44,287 nucleotides of DNA, from positions 1 to 44,287 of the forward strand of contig NZ_JARZHH010000084.1 in NCBI RefSeq assembly GCF_029946515.1, given 5' to 3'. Shown piece after piece: positions 16,006 to 24,320 of the stretch (position 1 is the stretch's first letter; each line of letters begins with the position of its first letter). A program made the translations under genes and the position numbers. The notes under the pieces were generated by a model. The model did not search any database, was not told where the DNA came from, and worked only from the letters and a program-made list of their open reading frames with translations. The stretch is from Polyangium sp. 6x1. Lineage in GTDB: Bacteria > Myxococcota_A > Polyangia > Polyangiales > Polyangiaceae.

Positions 16006-16033
16006 ACCTTACGCGACGATGCTTGCACGTCAA
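16006..16033 (-). promoter_or_regulatory. Putative promoter of PAS-STAS copy B
   Basis: TTGACG (16033-16028), 16 bases, TAAGGT (16011-16006) on the minus strand, about 50 bases before the GTG. It shares its upstream flank with copy A. It lies in the 305-base divergent gap 15958-16262, in which I see no gene and no other clear signal. Confidence 0.4.
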
Positions 16034-16262
16034 TCGATTGGCGCGCCGAGCACAGAATCGTCGGAACGGCCCGCCGCGCGATTCCCGATCGAGCCGAAGT
16101 CACGGACCGGTCCCCCTGCCGGCTCGTCCCCCCGCCTGTCCGCCGACTTCGAGACGACGACGTGGGCCACGTTACACCAGTGTCCCTGCCTCCGGGTGTG
16201 AATCGTCACGTTCGGTATCGATGGGCTTGGACGCGGGCGACGGTTTCAGGCATGAGCACGCC

Positions 16263-18719
16263 ATGTCCGTACCGGTTCTGCCGAAACGCGCGCGTGTCGT
16301 CGTCGTCGGTGGCGGCGTCATTGGCTGCTCCGTCGCCTACCACCTGGCCCACATGGGCTGGAAGGACGTGGTCCTGCTCGAACGGGACCGCCTCACCTCG
16401 GGCACGACCTGGCACGCCGCCGGGCTCATCGTCACGTTCGGCTCGACGTCGGAGACGTCGACCGAGATGCGCAAGTACACGCGTGATCTCTACACCCGCC
16501 TCGAAGCGGAGACGGGCCTCGGCACCGGGTTCAAGCCGGTCGGGTTCATCGAGGTCGCGGCGGATCCGGACCGGCTCGAGGAGTACCGGCGCGTCTCGGC
16601 GTTCAACCGCCACTGCGGCGTCGACGTGCACGAGATCTCGCCCTCGCAGGTGAAGGAGCTCTTCCCGCTCGCGCGAACCGACGACATCCTCGCCGGTTTC
16701 TACGTGAAGGAGGACGGCCAGGCGAACCCGGTCGACATCACGATGGCGCTCGCGAAGGGCGCCAAGATGCAAGGCGCGACGATCCTCGAAAACGTGCCCT
16801 GCACCGGCGTGCTCACGAAGCGCGGCGCGGTCGCGGGCGTGCAGACGCCGTTCGGCGACATCGAGGCGGAGTACGTGGTGAACTGCGCGGGCATGTGGGC
16901 CCGTCAGCTCGGCGCGAAATCGGGCGTCAACATCCCGCTGCAATCGGCCGAGCATTATTACCTCATCACGGCCAAGATCCCCGATCTGCCGAAATCGATG
17001 CCCGTGCTCGAAGATCCGGGCTCGTACGGGTATTACCGCGAGGAGGTCGGCGGCCTGATGGTGGGGCTCTTCGAGCCCGTCTGCGCGCCGTGGAAGATCG
17101 AGGGCGTGCCGGACGATTTCTCCTTCGGCGAGATCACGCCGGACTGGGACCGGATGGGCCCGTACGTCGAGAGGGCGATGCGGCGCGTGCCGGTCACGCT
17201 GGAGGTCGGCGTCCGCAAATTCTTCTGCGGCCCGGAGAGCTTCACGCCCGACCTCGCGCCCGTCGTCGGCGAGGCGCCGGAGGTCAAGAATTACTTCGTC
17301 GCCGCGGGCCTCAATTCGATCGGCATCCTCACGGGCGGCGGGCTCGGGCGCGTGCTCGCGCACTGGATCATCAACGGTCGGCCCGACGTGGATGTCACGG
17401 GGATGAACATCGACCGGCTGCACACGTACCAGGCGAACCCCGAATACCGCCGCACGCGCACGGTGGAGTCGCTCGGGATGGTCTATCAATGCCATTACCC
17501 GACGCGCTCGATGCAGACGGCGCGCGGCGCGAAGACGTCGGCCATTCACGAGAGGCTCGCGGCCCAGGGCGCCTATTTCAAGGACGTGAGCGGCTGGGAA
17601 GGCGCGGACTGGTATGCGCCGCCCGGCGTCGCGCCGAAGGTGGAGCGGCTCTCGTGGGGCCGGCAGAACTGGTTCCCGTATTGGGAAGCCGAGCACCGCG
17701 CCTGCCGCGAGGGCGTGATCCTCATGGACATGTCGTTCATGGCGAAGTTCCTGGTGCAGGGCCGGGACGCGGGGAAGCTGCTCGATTACATCTCCGCGAA
17801 CAGCGTCAATGGCGCGCCGGGCGTCATCACGTACACGCAATGGCTGAACGCCGGCGGCACGATCGAGGCGGACCTCACGGTCACGAAGCTCGACGACGAA
17901 CAATACTGGGTCGTCGCCTCGGATACGGCGCACAGGCACGCGCTCACCTGGATGCGGCGGCATACGACGCCGGACATGCACGCGTTCGTGACGGACGTGA
18001 CCTCGGGGTATGCGCAGATCAACATCCAGGGGCCGCGGTCGCGCGAGCTCATGCAGCTCGTGACCTCGGCGGACATGTCCAATGAAGCGTTCCCGTTCCG
18101 CGCCGCGCGCGAAATCGACATCGGGTTCGCCCGCGCGCTCTGCGTGCGTATCACGTACCTGGGCGAGCTCGGCTATGAGCTCTACATCCCCACGGAGCAG
18201 GCCACGCACGTCTACGATCGCCTCGTCGAGGCAGGCAAACGCGTGGACTTGAAGCACGCCGGGCTCAAGGCGCTGGCGAGCCTCCGTATGGAAAAGGGCT
18301 ACCGCGATTACGGTCACGACATCGACAACACCGATTCGGTGCTGGAGGCGGGGCTCGGCTTCGCGGTCGATCTGAAGAAGCCGGACTTCCTCGGGCGCGA
18401 GGCGGTGCTCGCGAAAAAGGCCGCCGGGCCGCTCAAGCGCCGGATCGTGCAGGTGCTCGTGAAGGATCCGGAGCCGCTCATGTTCCACGCGGAGGTCGTG
18501 CGTCGCAATGGCAAGCCCATCGGCTACGTGCGCGCGGCTTCGTACGGACACACCGTGGGCGGCGCCGTCGGCCTCGTCATGGTGGAGGCCGGTGAGCCCA
18601 TCGACGCGAAATACCTCGAAATGGCCACGTGGGAGGTCGAGATCGCCGGCAAGCAGGTTCCGGCCGTCGCCTCGCTCAAGCCGCTCTACGATCCCGAGGC
18701 GAAGCGCGTAAAGATGTGA
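16263..18719 (+). CDS. Dimethylglycine/sarcosine dehydrogenase-like flavoprotein
   Basis: The product is 818 residues, the usual size of this family. The N-terminal FAD fold has VVVVGGGVIGCSVAYHLAHM and the SGTTWHAAGLI segment whose His is where FAD is bound covalently in known members. The middle holds PESFTPDLAPVVGEAPEVKN, typical of DadA-like oxidoreductases. From about residue 440 the sequence is a GcvT-like folate-binding domain (WEAEHRACREGVILMDMSFM, GYAQINIQGPRSRELMQL, GYELYIPTE). Such enzymes demethylate dimethylglycine or sarcosine and pass the one-carbon unit to tetrahydrofolate. The start ATG 16263 precedes the FAD motif; ATG 16221 upstream is possible. No glycine-cleavage or betaine genes are adjacent. 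Confidence 0.9.
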   Translation: MSVPVLPKRARVVVVGGGVIGCSVAYHLAHMGWKDVVLLERDRLTSGTTWHAAGLIVTFGSTSETSTEMRKYTRDLYTRLEAETGLGTGFKPVGFIEVAADPDRLEEYRRVSAFNRHCGVDVHEISPSQVKELFPLARTDDILAGFYVKEDGQANPVDITMALAKGAKMQGATILENVPCTGVLTKRGAVAGVQTPFGDIEAEYVVNCAGMWARQLGAKSGVNIPLQSAEHYYLITAKIPDLPKSMPVLEDPGSYGYYREEVGGLMVGLFEPVCAPWKIEGVPDDFSFGEITPDWDRMGPYVERAMRRVPVTLEVGVRKFFCGPESFTPDLAPVVGEAPEVKNYFVAAGLNSIGILTGGGLGRVLAHWIINGRPDVDVTGMNIDRLHTYQANPEYRRTRTVESLGMVYQCHYPTRSMQTARGAKTSAIHERLAAQGAYFKDVSGWEGADWYAPPGVAPKVERLSWGRQNWFPYWEAEHRACREGVILMDMSFMAKFLVQGRDAGKLLDYISANSVNGAPGVITYTQWLNAGGTIEADLTVTKLDDEQYWVVASDTAHRHALTWMRRHTTPDMHAFVTDVTSGYAQINIQGPRSRELMQLVTSADMSNEAFPFRAAREIDIGFARALCVRITYLGELGYELYIPTEQATHVYDRLVEAGKRVDLKHAGLKALASLRMEKGYRDYGHDIDNTDSVLEAGLGFAVDLKKPDFLGREAVLAKKAAGPLKRRIVQVLVKDPEPLMFHAEVVRRNGKPIGYVRAASYGHTVGGAVGLVMVEAGEPIDAKYLEMATWEVEIAGKQVPAVASLKPLYDPEAKRVKM

Positions 18720-18774
18720 GCGCGCCAAGCATCGCGGTTGACAGCGCTCCGCCGTTTGTCTCTCCTAGGGCGCC

Positions 18775-21700
18775 ATGGCCGCGATCGAAACACTCGCAGA
18801 GGGCATCAGCACGGTCGACGAGCTGCTCGCCGAGAGCATCCTGGAGCCGGATCCCGAGCGCGAAGACTGGGGCCGCGCGCGCCCACGCGTCACGTTCGTC
18901 CGCGACGCGGTGGAGCGCGACGTGCTCTCGCAGCTCGACGACGCGCTCTTCGCCGCCGACGAGCAGCTCGCCCCGCGCATCAAGGGCCGCGTGGCCGCCC
19001 TGCTCGGCGACGTCGCAGGGCTGAAAGCGGCGAGCGGCGATCTGGACGGGGCGCGGCGCCTGCTCGGCAAGGCCGCCCCTCTCGCGCAAGCGCCCGAGAT
19101 GCGGGCCGAGCTCGAGGCGGCCGCGGAGGAGCTCCCGGTCTTCGCCAGGCTCACGCACGCGCGGTGGCTCCAGCGGGCCGGCCAGTTCAAGCGGGCCGAT
19201 CGCGCTCTCGCGCAGGCCCGCCGCCAGGTGAAGAGCCGCGGGCTGCGTGATGCCCTCCGCGAGGCGGAGAACGCGCCGCGGCCGCTCGAACGCGCGCCGA
19301 CGCTCTTCACGCTGAACGGCATCGGCTTTCGGCTCTACGGCGAGCGCGACGTCTGGCCCGACGGCTCGTACGTCGCGACGTATTTCTTCTGCTTCGTGTT
19401 CATCCCCGTCGTGCCGGTCGCGGCCTATCGCGTCCGCCAGGTGGACTCGACGAGTTATCAGTTCCTCGCGAAGCAACCGCTCGGGCCGATCGCGAAGGTT
19501 TGGCGCGGCCTCGCCCTGCTCGGGACGCTCGGCGCGGTGGCCTCGGTGGCCATTTCGAGTTACCTCGACTCGCCCGCGCGCAAGGCGTCCGTCGCGCTCG
19601 CGGACGCGCGCGCGGCCGAGGCGAAGGGGGATCCCGAGGGCGCGCTCTCGCAGTATCGGCTCGTGCTCGGGACCTATCCCGGCGAGGTCGACGTGGACGA
19701 GGTGGCCGCGTCGATCGTGCGCCTCGTGACCGCGGAAGGCGTGCACGAGCCGGCGACGGTGGCGTCGCTCGAAGCGATCAGCCGGGTGATGAACGCCTTT
19801 TACGAGTTGCCGGCCGACGCGCGGGACGGCAAGGCGGCGACCTTGCTGGCGGAGCGGCTCTCGGCGTTCGCCGATCAGATCGGCGAGGATACGCCGGAGA
19901 AAGCGGCCGCTGCGCTCACCGTGCTCGACATGGCCGCGCGCGTCGTCGAAGGTCGCGCGGAGGCGCAGGCGATCACGGCGCGGCGCGCGCGCCTCCGGAA
20001 AAACCTCGCCGACGGAATGGCGGAGAGCCGGCCGCTCGGCGCGCTGCGCCATTACGTGGCGCTCGGCGACGCGGCGTCGCTCGAGGCGGGGAAGAAGATC
20101 ATGGACCGCTTCGGCCCTGCGCCGTCGCTCTGGATCGAGGCCGAGGCCGAGGCCGAGGCGTGGGCCGCGCAGGCCTCCAAGCAAGGCCAGGCGGACGCCG
20201 CGTCCGACGTGAGGAAGCGCCTCGAAGAAGCGCGGAAGAAGCTCGCGGAGGACCGGGCGATCCTCGAAGCGAACGACGAAGTGGCGCTCGTGGTGGCGAT
20301 CGCGCAGCGGCGGGGGCACCAGGAGCTCGCCGTGGGGTTTGCCTCGGCGCAAAGGAGCCGCGGCGATACGAAGGCTGCATTGAAGCTGCTCGGCGGGCTC
20401 GGTTCGCCCGGCATGCTCACGGCGCTGGCGCAACAAGCGCTCGCCGATGTGCACGCCGAGGCGGGGGACCTCGACAAGGCCGACGCGATCCTCACGGCCC
20501 TCGTGAACGAGCGCCTGCCCGATTTCCAGGAGGCGCAGCGCGCGTTTCGCGCGGCGAGCTTGAAGGTCGAGAACCGCATCGAAGGCGAGCTCCGCACCGG
20601 AAAGGTGCCGAGCGCTCTGCTCTCCAAGCTCCAGGGCGCGACGGAGGCGCAGGAGAGAGAGCTCGTCCAGGCCTACATCTCCGAGCAATTCCGCAATGAC
20701 CCCACGCTCGCCTCCTTGCAGGCCGAGTTCTTGCGGCACGAGGCGGTGATTCCGGCGTCGATCTCGCTCGGCATGGTCAAGCTCCGGCGGGCCTCGACGA
20801 CGACGGGCGACGCGCAGCGGACGCTGCTCGTGGAGGCGGAGCGCGCGTTCCTCGCGCTCGGCGGCGAGGCGGCGGGGGATCCGACGTATCACCTCGGCCT
20901 CGGGCAGGTATACCATCGGCTCGGCAAGGCCAAGGAGGGCGACGCGGAGCTCGAAGGGGTCCTCCAGAAAAAGGTCCCCACGCTGTCGATGGGCGTGGCG
21001 AACGCCTACCGCGAGCTCGGCCTGGAGCCCAAAGCGCGGGAGGTCGTCGAGGCCGTGTACAACGACAGCAGCGTGGAGCAGGAGAAACGCTACCAGGCGG
21101 CCTCGCTCCGCGCGAACCTCTCGACGGGCCTCGAAGACCGCGAGAAATGGCTCGGCCTCGCCGATCCGAGCTCGCCGTACGTCAAGACGCAGCTCCTCCA
21201 GGTGAAGGGCGTGCGCGCGGTTTCGCAGGGCAACCTCGCGGAGGCGGATCGGGCCTTCGCCGAGGAGGCGGCGTTCCACGAGAAGGACGCCGCGCGGAAC
21301 GCGTCCTCGGCGAACAACGCGGCCGTCGCGCATGGGGGGCGTTATCAGGCGACGGGCGACGTCGCCCACCTGCGCGCGTCGGTGAAGGGGTTCGAGACCG
21401 CGGCGCGGCTCGACGGCGACAGCGCGATCGTGCTCGGTCACCTGGCGGGCGCGCTGGATCACCTGGCGATCGTGACCGTGCTCGATCGATGGGTGGACAC
21501 GCGGGCCTTGCGGCTCGAGCGCACCGAGGCGTGGAGGCTCGCGGGGGCGATGCTCGACGGGCCGCTCCGCGCGGAGCTGCTCGCGGCGCTGGAGAAGGAG
21601 CCGAACGAGCGGCGCGCGCTCGAGGTGTCGCGGAGAGAGCAGATCCTCGCGCCGCAGAAGGCCTCGGCCTATCGGCGCGAGGTCGAGTGGCTCACCCTGC

Positions 21701-22446
21701 GCGCGGATGGCAAGGGGCTCGGCGAGCTCTCGGCGCGGCTCCAGGCGATGCCGCCGTTCGACGCGCAAAACACCGCGGCGGCGCAGGCGCCGTGGCTCCA
21801 GGGAAAGCTCGACGCGGAGCTCGACAGCTCGACGAAGCGCGAGGCCGAGGTCTGGCGCGGCCGCATCGTGGAGCTCGAAAAGCAACAGAAGGCGCCCACG
21901 ACGGCGGCCGCGTGGCTCACGCTCGCGGAGCTCTACCGCATGCGGATCATGGTCGACGACTCCACGGAGAACCTCGACGCGATGGCGAAGGCCTACCGGC
22001 GCGCGCACGAGCTCTGGCCGGAGGGCATCCCCGCGCGGCAGCTCAGCAATGGCCTCACCGCGGTGGTGTTCGGCAAGGCGCTCGGCCTCTCGCCGAGCCT
22101 CGCGAAGGCGTGGGCGGCCGACCGCCGGCAGGTCTCGCCGCTGCGGATCGCCTACCGCGCGAGCATCGGGCCCGACGGGGCGGAGGTGCTCGCGGCGCTG
22201 CGAAAGCAGCCCGAGCTCGCCGAGGTGGTGGCGCTGCGGCGGGGCAAGACCAACGGCCGGCCGGGGCTCACGGACTGGATCCTCGCGCGCCTCGCGGGGG
22301 ACGCGGAGCTCGAGAAGGAGGCCGAGGCGGTCTTCGATTCGGACGTGATGCGCCACGCGGTGGACATCGACGCTCGCATGCGACCCGGGCAACCGGAGGA
22401 GCAGATCGAGCTGGATTTGATGCGGTCGCGCGGGAAGACGCCCTAG
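18775..22446 (+). CDS. Large repeat (TPR-like) membrane protein
   Basis: The product is 1223 residues, starting at ATG 18775. The first 180 residues are helical. Then comes a conserved-looking block, TLNGIGFRLYGERDVWPDGS, followed by TYFFCFVFIPVVPVAAYRV (a hydrophobic segment), and a second membrane helix in WRGLALLGTLGAVASVAISS. I recall this NGIG-LYG block from membrane proteins of bacteria and eukaryotes, without a known role. The remaining roughly 960 residues are Ala/Leu/Glu-rich helical repeats, for example ALSQYRLVLGTYPGE and AEAGDLDKADAILTALVNER, consistent with degenerate TPRs. It may be a scaffold at the inner membrane. A TTGACA at 18737 could belong to its promoter, but no good -10 was found. 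Confidence 0.75.
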   Translation: MAAIETLAEGISTVDELLAESILEPDPEREDWGRARPRVTFVRDAVERDVLSQLDDALFAADEQLAPRIKGRVAALLGDVAGLKAASGDLDGARRLLGKAAPLAQAPEMRAELEAAAEELPVFARLTHARWLQRAGQFKRADRALAQARRQVKSRGLRDALREAENAPRPLERAPTLFTLNGIGFRLYGERDVWPDGSYVATYFFCFVFIPVVPVAAYRVRQVDSTSYQFLAKQPLGPIAKVWRGLALLGTLGAVASVAISSYLDSPARKASVALADARAAEAKGDPEGALSQYRLVLGTYPGEVDVDEVAASIVRLVTAEGVHEPATVASLEAISRVMNAFYELPADARDGKAATLLAERLSAFADQIGEDTPEKAAAALTVLDMAARVVEGRAEAQAITARRARLRKNLADGMAESRPLGALRHYVALGDAASLEAGKKIMDRFGPAPSLWIEAEAEAEAWAAQASKQGQADAASDVRKRLEEARKKLAEDRAILEANDEVALVVAIAQRRGHQELAVGFASAQRSRGDTKAALKLLGGLGSPGMLTALAQQALADVHAEAGDLDKADAILTALVNERLPDFQEAQRAFRAASLKVENRIEGELRTGKVPSALLSKLQGATEAQERELVQAYISEQFRNDPTLASLQAEFLRHEAVIPASISLGMVKLRRASTTTGDAQRTLLVEAERAFLALGGEAAGDPTYHLGLGQVYHRLGKAKEGDAELEGVLQKKVPTLSMGVANAYRELGLEPKAREVVEAVYNDSSVEQEKRYQAASLRANLSTGLEDREKWLGLADPSSPYVKTQLLQVKGVRAVSQGNLAEADRAFAEEAAFHEKDAARNASSANNAAVAHGGRYQATGDVAHLRASVKGFETAARLDGDSAIVLGHLAGALDHLAIVTVLDRWVDTRALRLERTEAWRLAGAMLDGPLRAELLAALEKEPNERRALEVSRREQILAPQKASAYRREVEWLTLRADGKGLGELSARLQAMPPFDAQNTAAAQAPWLQGKLDAELDSSTKREAEVWRGRIVELEKQQKAPTTAAAWLTLAELYRMRIMVDDSTENLDAMAKAYRRAHELWPEGIPARQLSNGLTAVVFGKALGLSPSLAKAWAADRRQVSPLRIAYRASIGPDGAEVLAALRKQPELAEVVALRRGKTNGRPGLTDWILARLAGDAELEKEAEAVFDSDVMRHAVDIDARMRPGQPEEQIELDLMRSRGKTP

Positions 22447-22470
22447 CGGCTCCACCGCGCCGGGCTCTAC

Positions 22471-22499
22471 TTGACAGACCAGTCCAGAAAGCGTACAAG
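22471..22499 (+). promoter_or_regulatory. TetR-gene promoter overlapped by operator
   Basis: TTGACA (22471-22476), 17 bases, TACAAG (22494-22499). The block 22471-22489 matches, in opposite orientation, 16 of 19 bases before the aldo-keto reductase gene. The core is GACAGACCAGTC (22473-22484), of the form GAC-N6-GTC. Binding of the repressor here would block its own promoter. Confidence 0.6.
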
Positions 22500-22512
22500 C
22501 AGAGGTGCGAGC

Positions 22513-23097
22513 ATGGCGCGCCCCAAGGAGTTCGACCGCGACGAGGTGTTGAAGCGGGCCATGGCCGTCTTCTGGGAGAAGGGCTACGAGGCGACCTCGA
22601 CGGAGGATCTGCTGCGCGCGATGGGCATCGGGCGCCAGAGCATGTACGACACGTTCGGCGACAAACGTCGGCTCTACCTCGAAGCGCTCCAGCATTATCA
22701 GGCGGAGCAAGGTGCGGGGCTCATCGAGCGCCTTCAGGCCGGGGAATCGCCGCTCCGGGCGATCGAACAGGTCTTGATGGCCGTCGCCGCCGAGACCCCC
22801 GCCGAACGGGCGCGGGGCTGCTTGTACGTGAGCTCCATCGTGGAGCTCGCGCAGAAGGATCCGGAGGTCGCGTCGCTGACGAAATCCGGCACGATCCTCT
22901 GCGAGACCGCATTCGAGCGGATCGTGCGGGAAGCGAAGCGCAAGGGCGAGATCGAGCCGTGCGTCGACGAGCGAAAAGCCGGTCGCTTCCTGCTCGCCAC
23001 GGTGCAAGGCCTGCGCGTCATGGCGAAAGCCGGGTCCACGCCCGAGACCCTGCGCGACATCGCTGCCGTCGCCCTCACCTCGCTGAAGCCTCGTTAG
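22513..23097 (+). CDS. TetR-family transcriptional repressor
   Basis: The product is 194 residues. The start ATG 22513 opens MARPKEFDRDEVLKRAMAVF, a typical TetR beginning. The helix-turn-helix is TSTEDLLRAMGIGRQSMYDT with FGDKRRLYLEAL completing the domain. The C-terminal ligand domain contains a Cys-containing segment (ERARGCLYVSSIVELA), as in repressors of electrophile- or aldehyde-responsive reductases. It stands 88 bases ahead of an aldo-keto reductase gene carrying the same operator, so it probably represses both itself and that gene. The inducer is unknown; a reactive carbonyl or quinone is a guess. Confidence 0.9.
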   Translation: MARPKEFDRDEVLKRAMAVFWEKGYEATSTEDLLRAMGIGRQSMYDTFGDKRRLYLEALQHYQAEQGAGLIERLQAGESPLRAIEQVLMAVAAETPAERARGCLYVSSIVELAQKDPEVASLTKSGTILCETAFERIVREAKRKGEIEPCVDERKAGRFLLATVQGLRVMAKAGSTPETLRDIAAVALTSLKPR

Positions 23098-23149
23098 CTC
23101 AGCTCGCGCGCGGGCGCGCGAAGGAGCGCCCCCGCGTGTTCGTTTGCTT

Positions 23150-23170
23150 GATTCTGGACCGATCAGTCAA
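23150..23170 (+). promoter_or_regulatory. Operator before aldo-keto reductase gene
   Basis: The block, read on the minus strand, starts TTGACTGATCGGTCCAGAA and matches the TetR-gene operator at 16 of 19 positions. Its core GACCGATCAGTC (23157-23168) is nearly palindromic. It ends 15 bases before the ATG and next to AAGGAG (23173-23178), so bound repressor would cover the initiation region. Confidence 0.6.
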
Positions 23171-23185
23171 CCAAGGAGTCAACCC

Positions 23186-24298
23186 ATGTCTCTCGATCGA
23201 TACTATCTGCTGGGCCGCTCGGGGCTTCGCGTCAGCCGCCTTTCCCTCGGGACCATGACGTTCGGCACCGACGGGCCGTGGGGCGCGTGGGGCTCGACCG
23301 AAGAAGCCGCGCGCGCCGTCTTCGACCGGTACCTCGACGCAGGCGGTAACTTCCTCGATACCGCAGACCTCTACACGCGGGGGACCAGCGAGACCCTGCT
23401 CGGGAAATTCATCGCCGAGCGCGGCGCGCGGGATCGGGTCGTTTTGACCACCAAGTACACGTACGGCCTCGACCCGGGCAACCCCAACGCCGCCGGCAAC
23501 GGCCGCAAGAACATGATACGCGCCGTGGAGGCGTCGCTCCGGCGGCTCGGGACCGATTACATTGATCTTTACCTCTTGCACACGTGGGACCGCATTACGC
23601 CCGCCGAGGAGGTGGTGCGCGCCTTCGACGACCTCGTGCGCGCCGGGAAGATCCGGTATGCGGGCCTGTCCGACGTGCCCGCCTGGTATGCCGCGCGCGC
23701 GCAGACGTTCGCCGAGGCACACGCGCTCTCGCCGTTCGTCAACCTGCAGCTCCAGTATTCGCTCGTGGAGCGGCACATCGAGCACGAATTCGTGCCGCTC
23801 GCGCAGACGCTCGGCATGGGCATCACCGCATGGAGCCCGCTCGGCGGGGGTCTGCTCTCCGGAAAATACCGGCCGAGCGAGGGCCACGGCGACGGCGAAG
23901 GGCGGCTCACGAAGGGCGACGCCGGCAGCCAGCTCGGGCTGTTCACGGAGCAAAACTTCCGCATCGTGGCGGCCGTCGAGAAGACGTCAAAGGAGCTCGG
24001 CCGCAGCATGGCGCAGGTGGCCTTGAACTGGGCGGCGACGCAGCCGGGCATCGGCTCCGTGATCCTCGGCGCGACCAAGCTCGCGCAGCTCGAGGACAAC
24101 CTCGCCGCGCTCGACTTCGAGATCCCGGCCGAGCTGCGCCGAGAGCTCGATCAGGCGACCGCGCAGCCGCCGCCGTTCCCTTATAAAATGTTCGGAGACG
24201 CCTACCAGAAGCAGCTCCACGGCGGGGCCGCCGTGGGCGACAAACCGGTCGGGTATGCGCCGCCGGTGTGGACGGGAAATACCGCGCTCGGGGGCTGA
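23186..24298 (+). CDS. Aldo-keto reductase
   Basis: The product is 370 residues, starting at ATG 23186 after AAGGAG. The catalytic tetrad is visible: D58 in FLDTADLYTRG, Y63, K90 in VVLTTKYTYG and H132 in DLYLLHTWDR. The C-terminal cofactor region has QVALNWAATQPGIGSVILGA. It resembles the AKR branch (YghZ/Tas-like, NADPH-dependent) that reduces aldehydes and ketones to alcohols. The protein has no signal peptide and acts in the cytoplasm. It is probably controlled by the TetR repressor just upstream. Its stop lies 22 bases from the convergent MscS gene. Confidence 0.92.
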   Translation: MSLDRYYLLGRSGLRVSRLSLGTMTFGTDGPWGAWGSTEEAARAVFDRYLDAGGNFLDTADLYTRGTSETLLGKFIAERGARDRVVLTTKYTYGLDPGNPNAAGNGRKNMIRAVEASLRRLGTDYIDLYLLHTWDRITPAEEVVRAFDDLVRAGKIRYAGLSDVPAWYAARAQTFAEAHALSPFVNLQLQYSLVERHIEHEFVPLAQTLGMGITAWSPLGGGLLSGKYRPSEGHGDGEGRLTKGDAGSQLGLFTEQNFRIVAAVEKTSKELGRSMAQVALNWAATQPGIGSVILGATKLAQLEDNLAALDFEIPAELRRELDQATAQPPPFPYKMFGDAYQKQLHGGAAVGDKPVGYAPPVWTGNTALGG

Positions 24299-24320
24299 GC
24301 GCGGCGAGGCGAGCCGCCCG

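Noticed and set aside
16206-18728. Open minus-strand frame of about 840 codons
   Set aside because: It is the antisense of the dimethylglycine dehydrogenase-like gene, which has clear FAD and GcvT motifs.
18737-18770. Promoter with TTGACA before the large repeat protein
   Set aside because: The -35 box is perfect but no acceptable -10 lies 16-18 bases downstream.
18676-23007. Open minus-strand frame of over 1400 codons
   Set aside because: It mirrors the plus-strand repeat protein, is Arg/His/Leu-rich with no motif, and runs across several plus-strand genes; high GC content creates such shadow frames.
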